Shown: positions 35,275-48,394, counted from the stretch's first letter. The stretch: 64,000 nt of DNA from Stenopsyche tienmushanensis (GCA_008973525.1 WACJ01000115.1:248001-312000); one strand, 5' to 3'. Notes: generated by a model not told the origin, from the letters alone. A program made the numbers and translations.

Positions 35275-38200
35275 AATGGATCATCTTAAAAGGTACACTT
35301 CAAAAATTAAACTAAAAATAATAAGGGCGTTGTGACAAAAATAAAAATGAAATCGGAGAGTCTATATATAAACAACTGTTTCAGATAATGAGATACTCAT
35401 GAAAGAAATTAGAGCATGGCCAAAAATGTATCAATTTCAGATTTAGATAAATCAAATTAAATGAGCGAATATACTTTGAAGGGTTTACTTGTTACCTTGG
35501 TAACATGCTATAAAATGATAGACTGTCTTTAGCTGGTTAAAATACTGCTTTGAAAACTGAGCTTTGGGGATTCCTGCTAGGAACCTCAATAATTCACATC
35601 TACTTTCGTTCCTTAATAACAGCTCCTCTCACTTTGTCAGTCCAACGTCTGACAACACAATACTCTCCTAATTGCTAATAGCGTTACTTATTTCCAGTTT
35701 GAAGTTAAATTAATCAGTTTTGTTATAATCCAGAGGAGGACGATTCAACAATAATTTTACAAACAAGTCAATTAATATAATTTTGATACAAATTTAAGAT
35801 CAAATGCCATGAATTTGATAAAGTATTTGACTGCATAACCTCTCTAAAACTTAATAAAGGCATTTAAAACATGAAGTTGGGGATAGAAAGGATGGTAATA
35901 CAGCTCTATATATAGTTTCATAACCAATTTACTTTTGCTCGCTGATTGTATTGCCTGTAATTCTCGATTTATTCAAAACTACTTCTAACTAAGAATGCTA
36001 ATTTATGCACAATAAAGTTTAGTTGTATGAAACTGCAAATAATAAAATATGGCGAAAACCATGTTGAATAATTAAAAATGTATGCAATACGAAGAATGAT
36101 TTCATTATTACCTAATAGAAGTCTAGCATTTTTTTAAAATATGCTACATAAGCATGAAAAATATATAAAATTGGCTTTATTATATAAATTATTTAAAATA
36201 CAAGAACGACTGGTTTTTATTATATAAGATGAATGCTATAATAAAATTTCATAGTTTTTTCCAAATATTGGTTCATAAATGACAACTAATAATAATCCAT
36301 AAATAACATATTTCCTTAACATATTTTTTTAAGATATGATAAAAAATAAAGACATTTACACGAGTTTTGCTATCTTTTGGACTAATCCTATAATTACCTA
36401 CTAATAATATGTGAAATCAGAGAAAAGGGTCGACTTTTCATAATAATATTTATTATCGCATTTTATTTTTATTTAAGTCTTGTTTGTATTTTAACAAAGG
36501 CAAAACTTATGTATAATACTTAATTTTATAATCGCTTAAATAAGTTAGATCAAAGTCGTAATTCATATATAATTGGTAGCAATTTTCAGTTACCACAGCA
36601 AGTGAAAAACTACTTTGTTCATTGTTTATAAGTGCCTAATCTAAACGATCTATGAAATATAGTTATGGAAGAATTTCATTATGTTAATTGATACGTATTT
36701 ATTGCAATTTTACTCCATTTTTATCTGCAACATAATATTTTATATCGTTGCATAAAGAATAAAATATCACATCAAATGGCATAAAGTGCTCTCTTTTTAT
36801 GGAATGCGTTGCTCTGTATGAGGGAAATTACGATAAAAAGAATGTGGACTATAATGTTAGCCATCTCAGTAACAAGTGCTTCGTCATTATCTCATCTCCT
36901 TGAAGCGTAGTTTTCTATTTCATAGCCATTTCAACATAATTTGGAACAGCATATCAAATTCTTCCCAAATTTGTAGAACGAGAGATATTTCTTAGTATTC
37001 AAAGCGTTTAATGTGTGTGTCGGTATTTCCAAGCTCCATACCGCATCTCCGGAGATGTATGCTGAATTTTAATCACATATCGTATTAAATATCTTTGTCT
37101 AGTGAACTAAAAAAAATAATGTGGTTACTAAGTCTCATCTCAAACAATTTGATATATGAACGCGGTGAAGTGTATAATGGTTTTTGGTTGCAAACGAATT
37201 TACGGTTGGATCCGAAGGTTTGGCCGCGGTCCAACAACCCAAAATGATATCTTCTGTATCCCATCACTATAGGAAAGGCTCTTTTTGCAATTTGGTCCAC
37301 AAAACGACTTTAAAATATAAATCGATATTCATAGTGAATGAAGCGGAAGAATTCAGAAAATATGACGGAAGTAGAACTTGTAAAAGAATTCCCCATCCGA
37401 TACAATAAGGAACCGCTCATGAAAGCCTTTGGGATTTAGCTGAAAATTGAAATGTATAATTTTAAATATCTCTTAAGGCTATTTTTCCCATATCAAGAAT
37501 ATTTTTGAATAGAAAACTTTTGAAAATGAATTTCTTCTTAGTTGATTTTGTAAGGGATTTTTTTGTCATATAGTAGTTTTCCATTTTCTTCCATATATGG
37601 TTTAATATTGATAAGATCATTTAAATAAGAAATTTTGTTTTACGATGTTATCAACGACATAATTTTTTGCAAATCAATCTCTCGTAGACTTTACTAACAC
37701 TGCCAGACTTTAACATATTCATTATCTCAGTATTTAATTAGTGAGAAGAGACGAAAGAAATAAGGCTAAACATGGATCGAGACTATCAATTACAAATTGT
37801 TTATATCTCTGATATTTCTCAGACCAATTTCACATTTGTACCTATAAGAATCGATATTGTAGATGAAACTCAATATGTTGCAAATAATAAAATTAAAGAC
37901 CATGAAAAATGTTTTTACAAATACGTTCAAATTTTAGAAATATTTACATTTCATATTATATTTTGGAGTTTTGCCGTGTGGATTAATAAAAATGTAATAT
38001 GTAATACTTAATTAATATCTGCCTGGATCAAATAATGTCAAATAAATCTCATTGTCATCGGATTCTTGGAAAATGAAGCGTTTTCAATATCAATTTCTCT
38101 CGAGAATATTTCAAAGAAACGTGAGTAATAACCGGTTGTTGATATATAAACATCAATAAGGAGGTTAGTTTGAATCCGGAACATTTTGATTATATTTTGC

Positions 38201-38890
38201 GTAATAAAATTATAGATAGTGAACGAATTTTTAGCCAAATAGATACAATACTATTATTTATTTATGTATTGAGGAATATTTTAAGTTCTTAACAACAACA
38301 AAAATGTAAAACAAACAAATAGAAGTAAATTCAAAGATGCTGTAATGTTCCAAAAAAAGCATTAGAAACACCCTTTTCCCTAAAAATAATTTTACATAAT
38401 TTTTTACACATAATCAAAATATTACAGATTGTTCAGTTTTCGAGTATTGACGAATATTGCGACTAAACGATCTATTTTATTAATATAAAATATCAATAAA
38501 CATGTTTATAATAATTTGATTTCATTGTAGTATACTTGCTGCAATTATTGTTCATAAATCTATACGTTTTGAGATAAATAGCGAAGAGAAGGTAAGGGAT
38601 TTATAATGAAGAATAGGGTGATAAATACTACATTTTAATGCATTTTACTTTGTTTTATATTTTGATATGTTATCGAGTGTAGACGATTTCAGAATAAGAT
38701 AATTTGATCAGATTTGATAATTTAGATAATCTCTTATTTACAAACCAAACACAGACTTAGGATTTCATCCTCAAACGAAACTCACTATACCAACATTTAG
38801 TTAGTATATGACATTATGCAAAAATATTATCATTTGTAGAAGATAGATACCCTTAGTGTTTTTAATATTTAGGGAGGTGAAATATAAGAT
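35275..38890. other. AT-rich spacer, no gene seen
   Basis: No supported gene or element. Frames at 37085-37300 (minus), 37184-37408 (plus) and 37772-38011 (plus) are not recognised. The X-box at 35491 is listed separately. Confidence 0.4.
35491..35504. promoter_or_regulatory. Perfect palindromic X-box (RFX site)
   Basis: GTTACCTTGGTAAC is a perfect inverted repeat and an exact match to the known X-box for RFX factors, which drive ciliary genes in animals. Whether it acts here is inference; no ciliary gene is seen within the window. Confidence 0.45.
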
Positions 38891-38899
38891 ACATTTGGC

Positions 38900-41700
38900 A
38901 GGAAGAAACAGAATATGTTTGCGTTTTAAAGCTGCCGCTTTTAAAATCGAGATAAGTACCATGAATGCCAATCTTTGGAGAGGAGTGTCGTCACGAAGAA
39001 GACGATCAATTCGGGTTGAATAGAGTATACTTTGGCTCGGGTTTCCTATTGTTAAATGGGGGCGCAATGTTTAAATATTGAAATTTCGAAGGAGTTTTTG
39101 TTTTCGCAACGCCCGTACATCGTTAAGACTATGATCTTATTTGGCCCAAATTAGCCGTTTCATGCTCGAAGCAAATTTACACAAAGCTAGTGTCTAGTTT
39201 GCGAGATTTGCATATTTGGAACATTTATCGGATTGTCACAGCATATGCTATTTTTATAACAGCACTTTATCAATTTGCTTTAAGACCCATTACATGAGGG
39301 ATTTTTTTTGAAAAAAGTAATGATTTGTATGAGGGTTGCTGCAAGTTTGAGTGCTTCAGATTTTGAAAGTTTAAATGCATATTGAAACGTTAAGAGCAAA
39401 AAATATGATACCCATCCCTTATCCGAGGGTTCGTTCAATAAATTTCTATATTTGAGTATTTTCAGCTATTTCATTTTTCGGATGAAACGTTGAAAAGCGA
39501 GCTTTCGACGAGGGCACGTTGTTTGCCTGAAATATTTACTATTAGCTCGGAATTCATTATTCGGTTATGACTGCAGTATGACAAAATGACGCACCAGAAT
39601 ATTTTCAGGCATTTATAACGTACTTTGTTTGGACGTTATCAGATTTTTTTCCATAGTCTTTCGAATGCTTAAAAAATGTTGACATTATTTTTATCCGTAG
39701 TTCAATGATCTGTATTTGCATGTGCAAAAATTCACATTACACATTGTATCCCATAAATCACGATATTGCTGCCGAAAGGCATAAAAGCGAAAGCAACTCG
39801 TTTGAATTAATTTTTCAACGTACGTTTATACAGTTTCTCATAATATTGTTTTCATGACAGCTACAATTAATTACAAACAATTAATATACGGCGCAATATT
39901 TTACGCGATGCGTGCAATGGACATATTTGTAATTCTGACCGACTATATTCAAAAAGGGGTCGATTTATTAATAATAGATACTGCATGAGATGACATTATT
40001 ATTTATTAAAAGCCTATAGCAATTAAATGCGCGAGTTATTTACAATTTGAAATAAATCTACTTAATGAAATGTATTTGAGAATTAAGCAATCCTTTTTTT
40101 TTCTTCTTATAGAACTGTATCCATTATCCGGCTTATTAGAAAATCTTTCCAAGGGTGAATAATTTTATATGGGGATTTTTCATCGCTATAATAATTTTAA
40201 AATTATATCTTAATCGTTGTATCGATAGTGCCAAAAATACGTGCTGTTTTCACAATTCTTGCATGAATTTTCACTTGCAACATTCTGTATATGTCATTTA
40301 AAATTACTTATTTTAGGTGCATTATGACGTTTTCATATTGCTCATAAGGTCAAAATGAAAATAATTGCATATAAAATATATGCTAAAATTTTACATAATT
40401 GACAAATGTCAAATTAAGTTTATGGAGTCGAAAGAGAGTTTATTTTACGGTGTGGCTATTTTGTCTCAGAATCCGTAAGAATTCTCGTTTTTTTATTCTC
40501 AAATGCTTTTGACAAATATGTGCGCATAAAGGCTGAATATGAAAAATCTTCAATTTTCAATCTTGCGCCTCTCAGGACATAAGTTTTTTAGCATTAAAAA
40601 AAATATGAATACGCTTAAAGCACAAGATCATTTATTTTTCTCCGCTGCTCATTTTTACCCCAAGAGCAACTTCATCAAATTTAAATTAATTTAAACGATC
40701 TTTACATGCTCAAAAGAGCCGCTTGAAAGCACGTGTATTATTTGCGATCGTCATTATCGGACAAAAGGCGTCCTAAAACTTCAATGACGTACATCATAAA
40801 TGTATTTAACCGTTTGCATCTCATTTACGAATCCCCTCCAGTGGATCGTTGCAATGGGCGCTTTAAGCGAATTATACGGATCAAGATTAAGGGTCGTAAA
40901 ATCTTAACGGCTATTGAATACGCGGCACAAAATCATACAATGCGTGGCATTTCATGTCGGCTCGAGATAAAAATCGTCGAGCTTGTGTAGAATTCGGTCC
41001 GCACCGAATGGCATGTTCTTAATTGTTAATATTTTGACGCATTATTGAGGCTTAAACGTGCGATCGAACATTTTAAGGCTCGATAGGAACGAAAAGTAGG
41101 TGAATTTCGAACTAAATTCACCTCCTCTACGCTGAAGCTCGCTTTAATAAAAGAGATTAACGGAAGAAAAAATGTTTTTCACTTAATGTATACATCGTTT
41201 AAGGCCGTACCATACATTCAGTCAATAAAGAATATTGAAATTTGGGCCAATATTAGGGCGTGTATCTGTTTTTGACGATTTTTCCAGCTGATTTAAATGT
41301 ATATTATATTGATTATTTGACGCATTTCGTTAAAAATTCATTCATCGTGCGAATTTATATGAAAAGCAATTGGTGATTTTTTTTTTTGCTGTGGGGTGTA
41401 TTTCAGATTTATTTCATAGCTGCAACAGATGCGATTTTTTGGCTTTCATCCCGAAAAGTTTACTGGGTCGTTCAATTCGAGTTGTACATTCGATCCAGTT
41501 GCACATTTTGAAATGAACTCCTGTAAAATGATTATATATATATATATATGATTCTGCAATGTTTGTGTTATAGATATGTGTTCAAGTTTGTCATTTAAAA
41601 GGTGTTTTAGTGAGAAAAAATAATTTAGTTTTACGCTGTATGAATTTGTCACTTGTCGGACACACTTTACTTTTGGCCACTTTGTACCCTAATTTTTATT
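38900..41700. other. Repeat-poor, less AT-rich stretch, possibly regulatory
   Basis: No element family was recognised for about 2.8 kb, unusual in this window. It has TGACAG (39855) beside CAATTAATTA (39864) and CAAACAATTAAT, which are TALE and homeodomain-type sites. Two perfect short hairpins lie at 40992-41009 and 41098-41123. A frame at 40733-40990 on plus (85 codons, basic) is open but not recognised. A TA run occupies 41533-41549. Conserved non-coding DNA is one explanation; a decayed unknown element is another. Confidence 0.35.
40992..41123. repeat. Pair of perfect short hairpins
   Basis: ATTCGGT-CCGC-ACCGAAT at 40992-41009 has a 7-bp stem. AGGTGAATTT-CGAACT-AAATTCACCT at 41098-41123 has a 10-bp stem. 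They lie just after the basic open frame that ends at 40990. Role unknown. Confidence 0.6.
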
Positions 41701-41859
41701 TTTATTAAGGTCACACGTTCACGTCTCTCATGTGTTTTGGATGCTCATAACCATGTCCTTTGAATTTTTGTGTACAACAGTCACACGCCGCACTTCAGGT
41801 GAACGTCTTATCAAATTTACCATGAAATTTGGAATTCATTTTGGAATTTGGACAGATCC

Positions 41860-42060
41860 TTGTTGAGCAGTTGTTGTGCAGTCCTGGCGGAGAACAAAGA
41901 AGACCGGCAGCGATCCGCGGATTAGCAGAAGCCCGCACCAGAGGCACGCGAGCGTCGCGTGAGCCCACTACCGCGCGACTGAGCCACAATGCGGCAGTGG
42001 GGCAGGGGCACGACAACCCCGGCCGTAGCCGAAAACCTCCGAACACCCCCGGCATAAACC
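41860..42060. other. GC-rich island of unknown nature
   Basis: A strongly GC-rich segment with many CpG steps. It is open on both strands (plus 41829-42128, minus 41795-42118), as expected from composition. The predicted peptides (for example LRPGLSCPCPTAALW on minus) are not recognised. It does not align by eye with the LTR family or the 10.5-kb island. Confidence 0.4.
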
Positions 42061-42129
42061 TTCGCATTTTCTCTGTTAAAGCCTTCCTCATCGACCATCC
42101 CTTCATTCTTGTCTTCAAAGGACTATAAT

Positions 42130-43430
42130 GTGATCACTTCCATATACACTCCATTCCATTCAACTTTGTAGGGTTTACGCAAATCGAGGACATGTCAATT
42201 AATTGCGAAAAACTCGTTACAAACTAATCTTACAGGAACACAGAGCTTTTGCCCATACGAAGCGATTCATTGTTAAATTTTGCTGTCTAAAGTTAGCGAA
42301 AACTTTAGCATAAAGTGCGTCAATAAATTGAAATGTATTGTATTCTTAAAAACTCACCGAAAGTAAATTAAATTCCTAATGCCTATCGAAAATAAGATTA
42401 TTCAATCCTACACACGCATAAACGAAATCTTTGAAGGTCTTATCATTTTAAAAACTTCTTCTTTATAACAAACAAAGTCTTAAAATACTGAAGAATTCAA
42501 ATAAGATTTACAGAAGGTAATCAAATACATAACATAAATATTATGTTATGTATTTGAAATTTAATATACGAACGAGTGTGCAGGCTTATTTCACACAAAA
42601 AGCTTATGACATACAAGAGCAATGATCAATTCCACGGATAATAAAGATCTATTCCTTCCAAACGTTTACATTTGCTATATTAAAAAAATAGATTTAGAAG
42701 CGGAATTTTAAATCTATTTTTTATTATAATTACTATGAATAACCATAAACAATTAAGATGTACGTCCATGAAGATAAATGCATTTGAACTTGCAATTTGA
42801 AAGAACGACTGAAAAGATGGTCAATAAAAAAAATCAAGTAATAAAGCGCAGTTTTAGTAAAAAAGAAACACCAAGATCCATTTAAATGAGAAGACATTTT
42901 ATGGTATTAAATATTTATTTTTCTGCGAAAAAGCATAAAGACTCAATCGATGAATCACTGGCGCTTGATTGATTAAACAATGAAAAAGGAATTGGAATTT
43001 TCAGCTATGTTTCATGAAAAGGATGTCTTAGAAGACGTTCCCATCAAAGTTCCAATCAAAATAATTGAAAATGTCCTTTTTTTCATAATAAATACATGGA
43101 AAAAATATTATTTTCATGAATATTAATTATTCACTGAGTGATCAAGTGTTAAATATGAAATTGGTTGATGATGGGCAAGAGCTTAAATGGTTGTCAATGA
43201 AATGTCTAAGTTTCTAACGTTTTCCTTTTTTAGCAAAATTTAATATTAAATAAAAACTCCAATTTATTTTGTGGGCAAGTTTTCGATATGGTATATAAGA
43301 TATATACGATTTGAATTGTGTAATAGAAACTCTCAGGATCATACTAGATGTATAGATTATCAAGAGCATAAATAGGTAAAAAAATCCCTATGACACTGAA
43401 TTGTAACTAGATAAGACAAAAGCACGTTAT
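42130..43430. other. AT-rich spacer, no gene seen
   Basis: No gene or element recognised apart from the palindrome at 42521. Confidence 0.4.
42521..42557. repeat. Perfect 16-bp palindrome
   Basis: TCAAATACATAACATA pairs exactly with TATGTTATGTATTTGA across a 5-nt AATAT loop. It could be a fold-back remnant. Confidence 0.8.
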
Positions 43431-43439
43431 CACTTACTA

Positions 43440-44330
43440 TTGGAAGCACCCGCCGTGGTTGATGAACGATCAAATCAATCATCAATGGAGATTGATGCCA
43501 CAGGACCAAAAAGGACACGCAGATCGTGATCAGTCGCTTTCACGTTTATCTATACAAATAATTTATGTACAACTGTATGAAATAATAAGAAAAAAATCCC
43601 TGGAGCTCTAATTGTGGCCATTGATCTTGATTGTAAGTATTGCTTTGTCTAAATTTTATTGCAAAGACTACTTATAAATAACGATACCGGACGTATGAAG
43701 ATCAAACCATATCATAAAGGTTATATGTGAATGGAAGCGATTTATTTTGGATCAAATATGTATAGCATATTGATTGTTTTCTTTGCAATTAAGGGCGTAA
43801 TAGGAGACAGTATTGAATGTTACTTGAAAAAAGGTCACAGTTTTGGCGTAACGGTTGAATTCTATGTATTATTCTTCTATGAGAAACAGAGACAGATAAT
43901 TCGAAGCGGTTTTGATTAAAAAAAAAAGCATCACATCCTGGTTGTTGATCTATCCTTGATGTGACTCTTATTTTTTTCATTAGGTTTTTATTTTTGAGGG
44001 AACTTGTTTCGAGTTATTTATTGAAGCGAAAAAGAGTTGGAGCTAAAATAATTATTGGAGATAACCCACAAACAGCACTACAGGTAAATACATGTTGTTG
44101 TCTGATAAACAATGTTATGATTGTTCATAGGGATTCGAATATTTACAATAAAATTACTGGTAATAGTCGATTTCATCGATCAATACTTTGAGAAACGATG
44201 TTTCAATCTTAGAGGATGATAATGGCAGAGCACGACAATTAATTCAGAAGTCTAAACCTTATGGCAAAGACACATTAAGAATACCAATGTCTCAAGCGAT
44301 CAAATTAAAATTAGGAACGCGATGGATGAA
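43440..44330 (+). pseudogene. Possible relic of a DDE-type element protein
   Basis: Scattered coding-like pieces occur: EAPAVVDERSNQSSMEID and ATGPKRTRR near 43446-43530, an open frame at 43731-43919, and FLFLRELVSSYLLKRKRVGA with KIIIGDN near 43980-44065. The last resembles the stretch before the second catalytic Asp of pogo/jerky-type proteins, where GDN is common. No motif is decisive and the pieces may not belong together. Confidence 0.2.
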
Positions 44331-44334
44331 AACC

Positions 44335-44660
44335 TAAGTCCTTTGCCTTTCCTATACTTTAATTAATGATACTGTTCTTTTAAAAATATCAAATTAAAAT
44401 AAAGTTGATTTTTTAAATAATCACTATAATAATCACTCACAAGATAAACTTATAATGATTGCCTGACTATTAATGACATATTTTATAGACATACATCTGG
44501 AGTGACACTTAAATAGACATGATGCATAAAAAACATAATCAGATCAAAATGATAGTCGTTAAATTCATACAAACTGCAAAACCTCTGTTAATTTTGATCG
44601 TTCCAAAAACAAATAAGGCAGATTATTTTTGAGTGATAAATCTGCTAGATCTGCAGTGAA
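44335..44660. other. AT-rich spacer, no gene seen
   Basis: No content recognised. Confidence 0.4.
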
Positions 44661-44669
44661 AAATATTAA

Positions 44670-45314
44670 CACTTTGAGACCCGCTGACGCCTTTTGGCGT
44701 AAAAATTCCCCAACCGTTATGAACCGCTGACGCCATTTGGCGTAAAAACGTGGGCCTACATCATCATAAAAAAAATATGTTACCGACACTTATATTTCAC
44801 TATTCGTTGACAGATATTTCTACAGATATAAAGGGTATATAAATTTGAGTTTTAAGTTTGAAGAAAGTAAATAAATTTCCTATAAGAATCATATTAGAAG
44901 TCGATCCTAAGACAATTTTAAATTGAAAAGTATCTCCCAAGACAAAAAAGGTTGGACGATTCTGAAGTAAAGGATATATACATATCCAGTGGCGGTCCTT
45001 CCATAGAATTGCGAAGTATTATCACCCTCATGTAGTAAATAAATTTTAAATGAAATATAAATAACAAGTAATATTTATAGAAAGAAAAAAAATGTATTTC
45101 GTTGGTTTGAGAGCCACTGGTTGAAAGTTGTAAAATGAAGATCACAGATCAATACCTTTGATTTGTAGAACATAACCTGAAAATTTCACGTATATACACT
45201 CATAGGTTAAAAAGATATGTTAATTATTATAAAGGTCTTGATTTTTTGCGAAATTTGCCTAAAACGAGCGGCCCCCACAGGATTTTCATACCAAAAAGCG
45301 CGGTTCTCAAAGTG
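44670..45314. mobile_element. piggyBac-type MITE with TTAA target sites
   Basis: The element is flanked by TTAA at 44666-44669 and 45315-45318, the target duplication used by piggyBac. Its ends are inverted: CACTTTGAGACCCGCT at the left, and at the right the reverse complement reads CACTTTGAGAACCGCG. Just inside the left end the unit CCGCTGACGCC-TTTGGCGTAAAAA occurs twice (about 44680-44706 and 44722-44748), itself containing an inverted GACGCC/GGCGT. Subterminal repeats of this type are known in piggyBac elements. At 645 bp and without transposase it is non-autonomous. Confidence 0.85.
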
Positions 45315-45364
45315 TTAATAGTGTACATGATGAATATACTATCAGTGAAAGAACAGTCCAGAAA

Positions 45365-46190
45365 AAGCAGCTTTTATGATTAACCCCATTCAGGACATTC
45401 TACTAATTTTAATAATGACGTTCTTAAAAATCTCGTGGAGTCAGTCACAATTAACAGTGGATCATTTCGCAGAAAAGATGGATTAATCTTACGAAACAGT
45501 CCTCTTATTTCTCCTTTCTGAAACTCCCATTTAAAGGAGATTGGGAAAGTATCCAAGCTCTGAAAGTGGGTACCGCATGAGCTATCCGAATACAATTACC
45601 AGCAACGAATAATCATCTGCGTGTATCTTTTATCTCGCTTCGAAAGAGGATATTTTTTTGATCGTGGATTATTTATCATAACGTCACAAGAAAACGACAG
45701 TGGATAGATATAGATAAGCTGCCAGTTCCAACAGCAAAGGTGTCTTTACATCCTAAAATGGTACTTTTAAGTGTTTGATGGGATATGTATGGTGTGATTT
45801 ATTATGAACTGTTGTAATGCAGATGTTTACAGTTTCGTTTAAACTTAGAATTTATTAAATAACGCCCGTGATTGGTGAATATCAAGAAATTGTTATTTCA
45901 ACATGACAACGCTAGACCGCATACGGATTGAACAACGCTGCAAAAAAATAGTGAATTTAATTGGGAGTTTTTCCGCATCTTGCTTACTCCCCAGATATTT
46001 CCCCAAGTGATTTTCACTTATTTATTGCCTTACAATTATTTTTACTAGGGTAAAAGATAAATTTTAAACAGGATGTACAAAATGGACTTTTAAGTTTTTA
46101 TCCATCAAAACCAGTGTCTTTCAAAAGTAATGGAATTAAAAAGCTATCTGTAAGATGGCGAGAAATTTTAAATGGTGGATAAAAATAGAT
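45365..46190 (+). pseudogene. Mariner transposase, middle and C-terminal parts
   Basis: SGHSTNFNNDVLKNLVESV near 45385 and HLKEIGKVSKL near 45530 are the DNA-binding to linker part. VPHELSEYNYQQRIIICVYL then LSRFERGYFFDRG follow to about 45665. LPVPTAKVSLHPKMVLLS near 45720 leads into the core. FQHDNARPHT at 45896-45925 holds the second Asp, and YSPDISPSDFHLFIALQLFL near 45985 the third. It closes with IKKLSVRWREILN near 46170. The first-Asp motif (DEKW) is not readable. Several frameshifts make it dead. Confidence 0.85.
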
Positions 46191-46309
46191 CATTGATCAA
46201 AATTTTAAATTGTTATAAAATTAATGTTATAAAAGTTAATAAGATGTAGGTGTCAAAATAGATCCATTGTATATTATGACGCTATTAAAATTAATTATCT
46301 TCTCAATGG

Positions 46310-46545
46310 TTAGTACTTTGTCGTAAAAATTCACCAATGACACTCACTAAAGATCTTTGTAAAGGACATGATAGTACCCTAAATCCTCGCAAGTGTCAAC
46401 TTTGGTTTAAGAGATTTCAGGCGGATGATTACTGTCTGAGAGATGAGCCCCGAAGCGGAAGACCGATAGAGTTGGATGGAGAAGCTCTACTCGCCGAAAT
46501 CGAATTTGATCCAATCTCAGAATATTCAAGATTTACTAACTAAGC
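46310..46545 (+). pseudogene. Mariner transposase, N-terminal fragment
   Basis: The frame from 46337 reads LNPRKCQLWFKRFQADDYCL then RDEPRSGRPIELDGEALLAE and IEFDP. This is the helix-turn-helix and GRP AT-hook-like region of mariner transposases. A stop at 46541 ends it. It lies 120 bp downstream of the C-terminal piece of a similar mariner in the same orientation, so the order of halves is swapped relative to a normal element. Confidence 0.8.
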
Positions 46546-46559
46546 TTGTCACTTACGAG

Positions 46560-48050
46560 TTATGCGTATTAAATTAATGTAATCTATTCATAAGCCCATG
46601 ATAAGACGTACATCGCGAAAGTAACGATATCCCGATTAAAATAAATTATAAAAGCACATCTTTATTTATTTCAAAAGGAAGATAAATTATAAATTTTCCA
46701 CAACACCTAAAAAGATTTTAGAGATTATAAGTATTTATATGATGTTTATAAACGCGTTTTGATTTATACATGTGCTTCTAATCAATGCAGCAAATACTTT
46801 GTTTATATTTGACATGTAATCAAGAAGTGAAACTGCAGTTCTAAATGCATCTCATATAACTTTGAAATTGTAAGTAGTATTTCATTGCTTAACTGTCGTT
46901 AAATGTTGCAGTTAGTCTTTTTTGCTCGAATTTTTTTATTAAGGGAACAATAAAATACTATTTTGGAGGACGCAAAAGGCTTCATTAAGCCTTTTAGCTG
47001 ATGATATATGAAAATTTAAATTCATTCAAACGTAGCACAATTCTAAGCCTGTTTAAATTTGATTGTTCTTAACTATATACATCATTATCCAAAATGGAGT
47101 AGAACTCCATTCTTGATGAGGATGTTCTTTATGCACAATTTAATTTTGCCTGGATTTTTCAATCTTCTTTAATATTATATGTACATTTGAAACATAACGG
47201 AATACATTTTCTATAAAACTCAAACACGTTTTTTTTTTAAATAAATCAGGAGCTAAAATTACGACGCCTAAATATTTTTAAGGATAAATGAAGCTCAACG
47301 AAAATATTTATAATTTCGGAGAGAAAACTTAAAATATTAATATCAACTGTTAATTTTTGATTACATGTTCACATTTCCGCCATAGTGTTAAAATGTTGAT
47401 TGATAAACTACTTTTTGTGACCTTGAAAAGGAGACCACTAAAGTATTCAAGATCTATATGAAGAAGTTTTGAAATTCGATAGTTTTAAAAGCTGGTTTCA
47501 AAAGCTTAAATGAGAAAATAAAAATTTGATCAAAGAAGAATGTCAAATTTTGATAATGTGAATTTTTAAAACCACTAACCAGCAATACCAACGGAGTGCA
47601 TGTTTTAACATATCATGAGTTATATACGGCCGAAAAAAGTCGATGAATATATGCTTGGTGAGATGTACAACGTATCATAATTCTTTAATTGCTCAAAGTA
47701 AATGAAATAGCCACTAGAGAAATTAATTGCAAGCAATGAAAAAAAGATTTCTCAGAAATTCAAAGAATTTTCCTCATGATAATCTTATCACCTTATATTT
47801 TGTGTCTACGTCTATACAACATTCAAGATAAATGATTTTTAAACAAAGATGCAATTAAAGCTATTTATTTATTTATATTATTTTATTATATTTAATACAG
47901 GGTACTTTTGTTAAAAATGAAGGATAATTAATTTTATAAATATGCTTGTATTTCTAAAAAATAATCATTATATTTGATACAAAATTGATCTTCGATAACC
48001 ATATTGAAATGTAGCATGAGAAAATATTATTATATTTGTATCAAATAAGT
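46560..48050. other. AT-rich spacer, no gene seen
   Basis: No coding, RNA gene or element end recognised. Confidence 0.4.
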
Positions 48051-48058
48051 CTACTATT

Positions 48059-48388
48059 TTGTTGACTTATGGCATAGACTGCAATAGACCATTGAGCACG
48101 CTAATTGTGTACTTTCCAGAGCTCAGTGTGATTTGCGTAAAAGTCGAAAAAGATATACACGTGTATGGGTTGAAAACGCCTATGGCGCATCATAAGCCGC
48201 TTTGCGGTACTGCGGCAAACACTTTGAGAACCAACGCATTCAATTATTCAGATACTCCAAATTCGAAGGTCGAAATGGGAGCACCGGGGATTGATTTTTT
48301 CAACCCCTGCGAACTGCACTTTTGTCCTAAGTTCACAGAAAATTCCAAAACCCCTGTCAAATCTAGAATCGAGATACATTTTTCGTGA
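48059..48388 (+). other. Open frame of unknown nature with a piggyBac-like end sequence
   Basis: A 109-codon frame with less AT-rich composition. Within it, ACGCCTATGGCGCATC at about 48177 and CACTTTGAGAACC at about 48220 match the subterminal and terminal sequences of the piggyBac MITE at 44.67 kb. The frame is therefore probably chance reading through a broken element end rather than a gene. No TTAA is beside the terminal match. Confidence 0.3.
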
Positions 48389-48394
48389 TATTAT

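Noticed and set aside
43789..43980. 63-codon frame on minus
   Set aside because: Antisense to the weakly coding-like plus strand and not recognised.
44985..45125. CAGTGGCGGTCC and AGCCACTG as ends of a nested hAT MITE
   Set aside because: The flanking 8-mers do not match, so no target duplication supports it.
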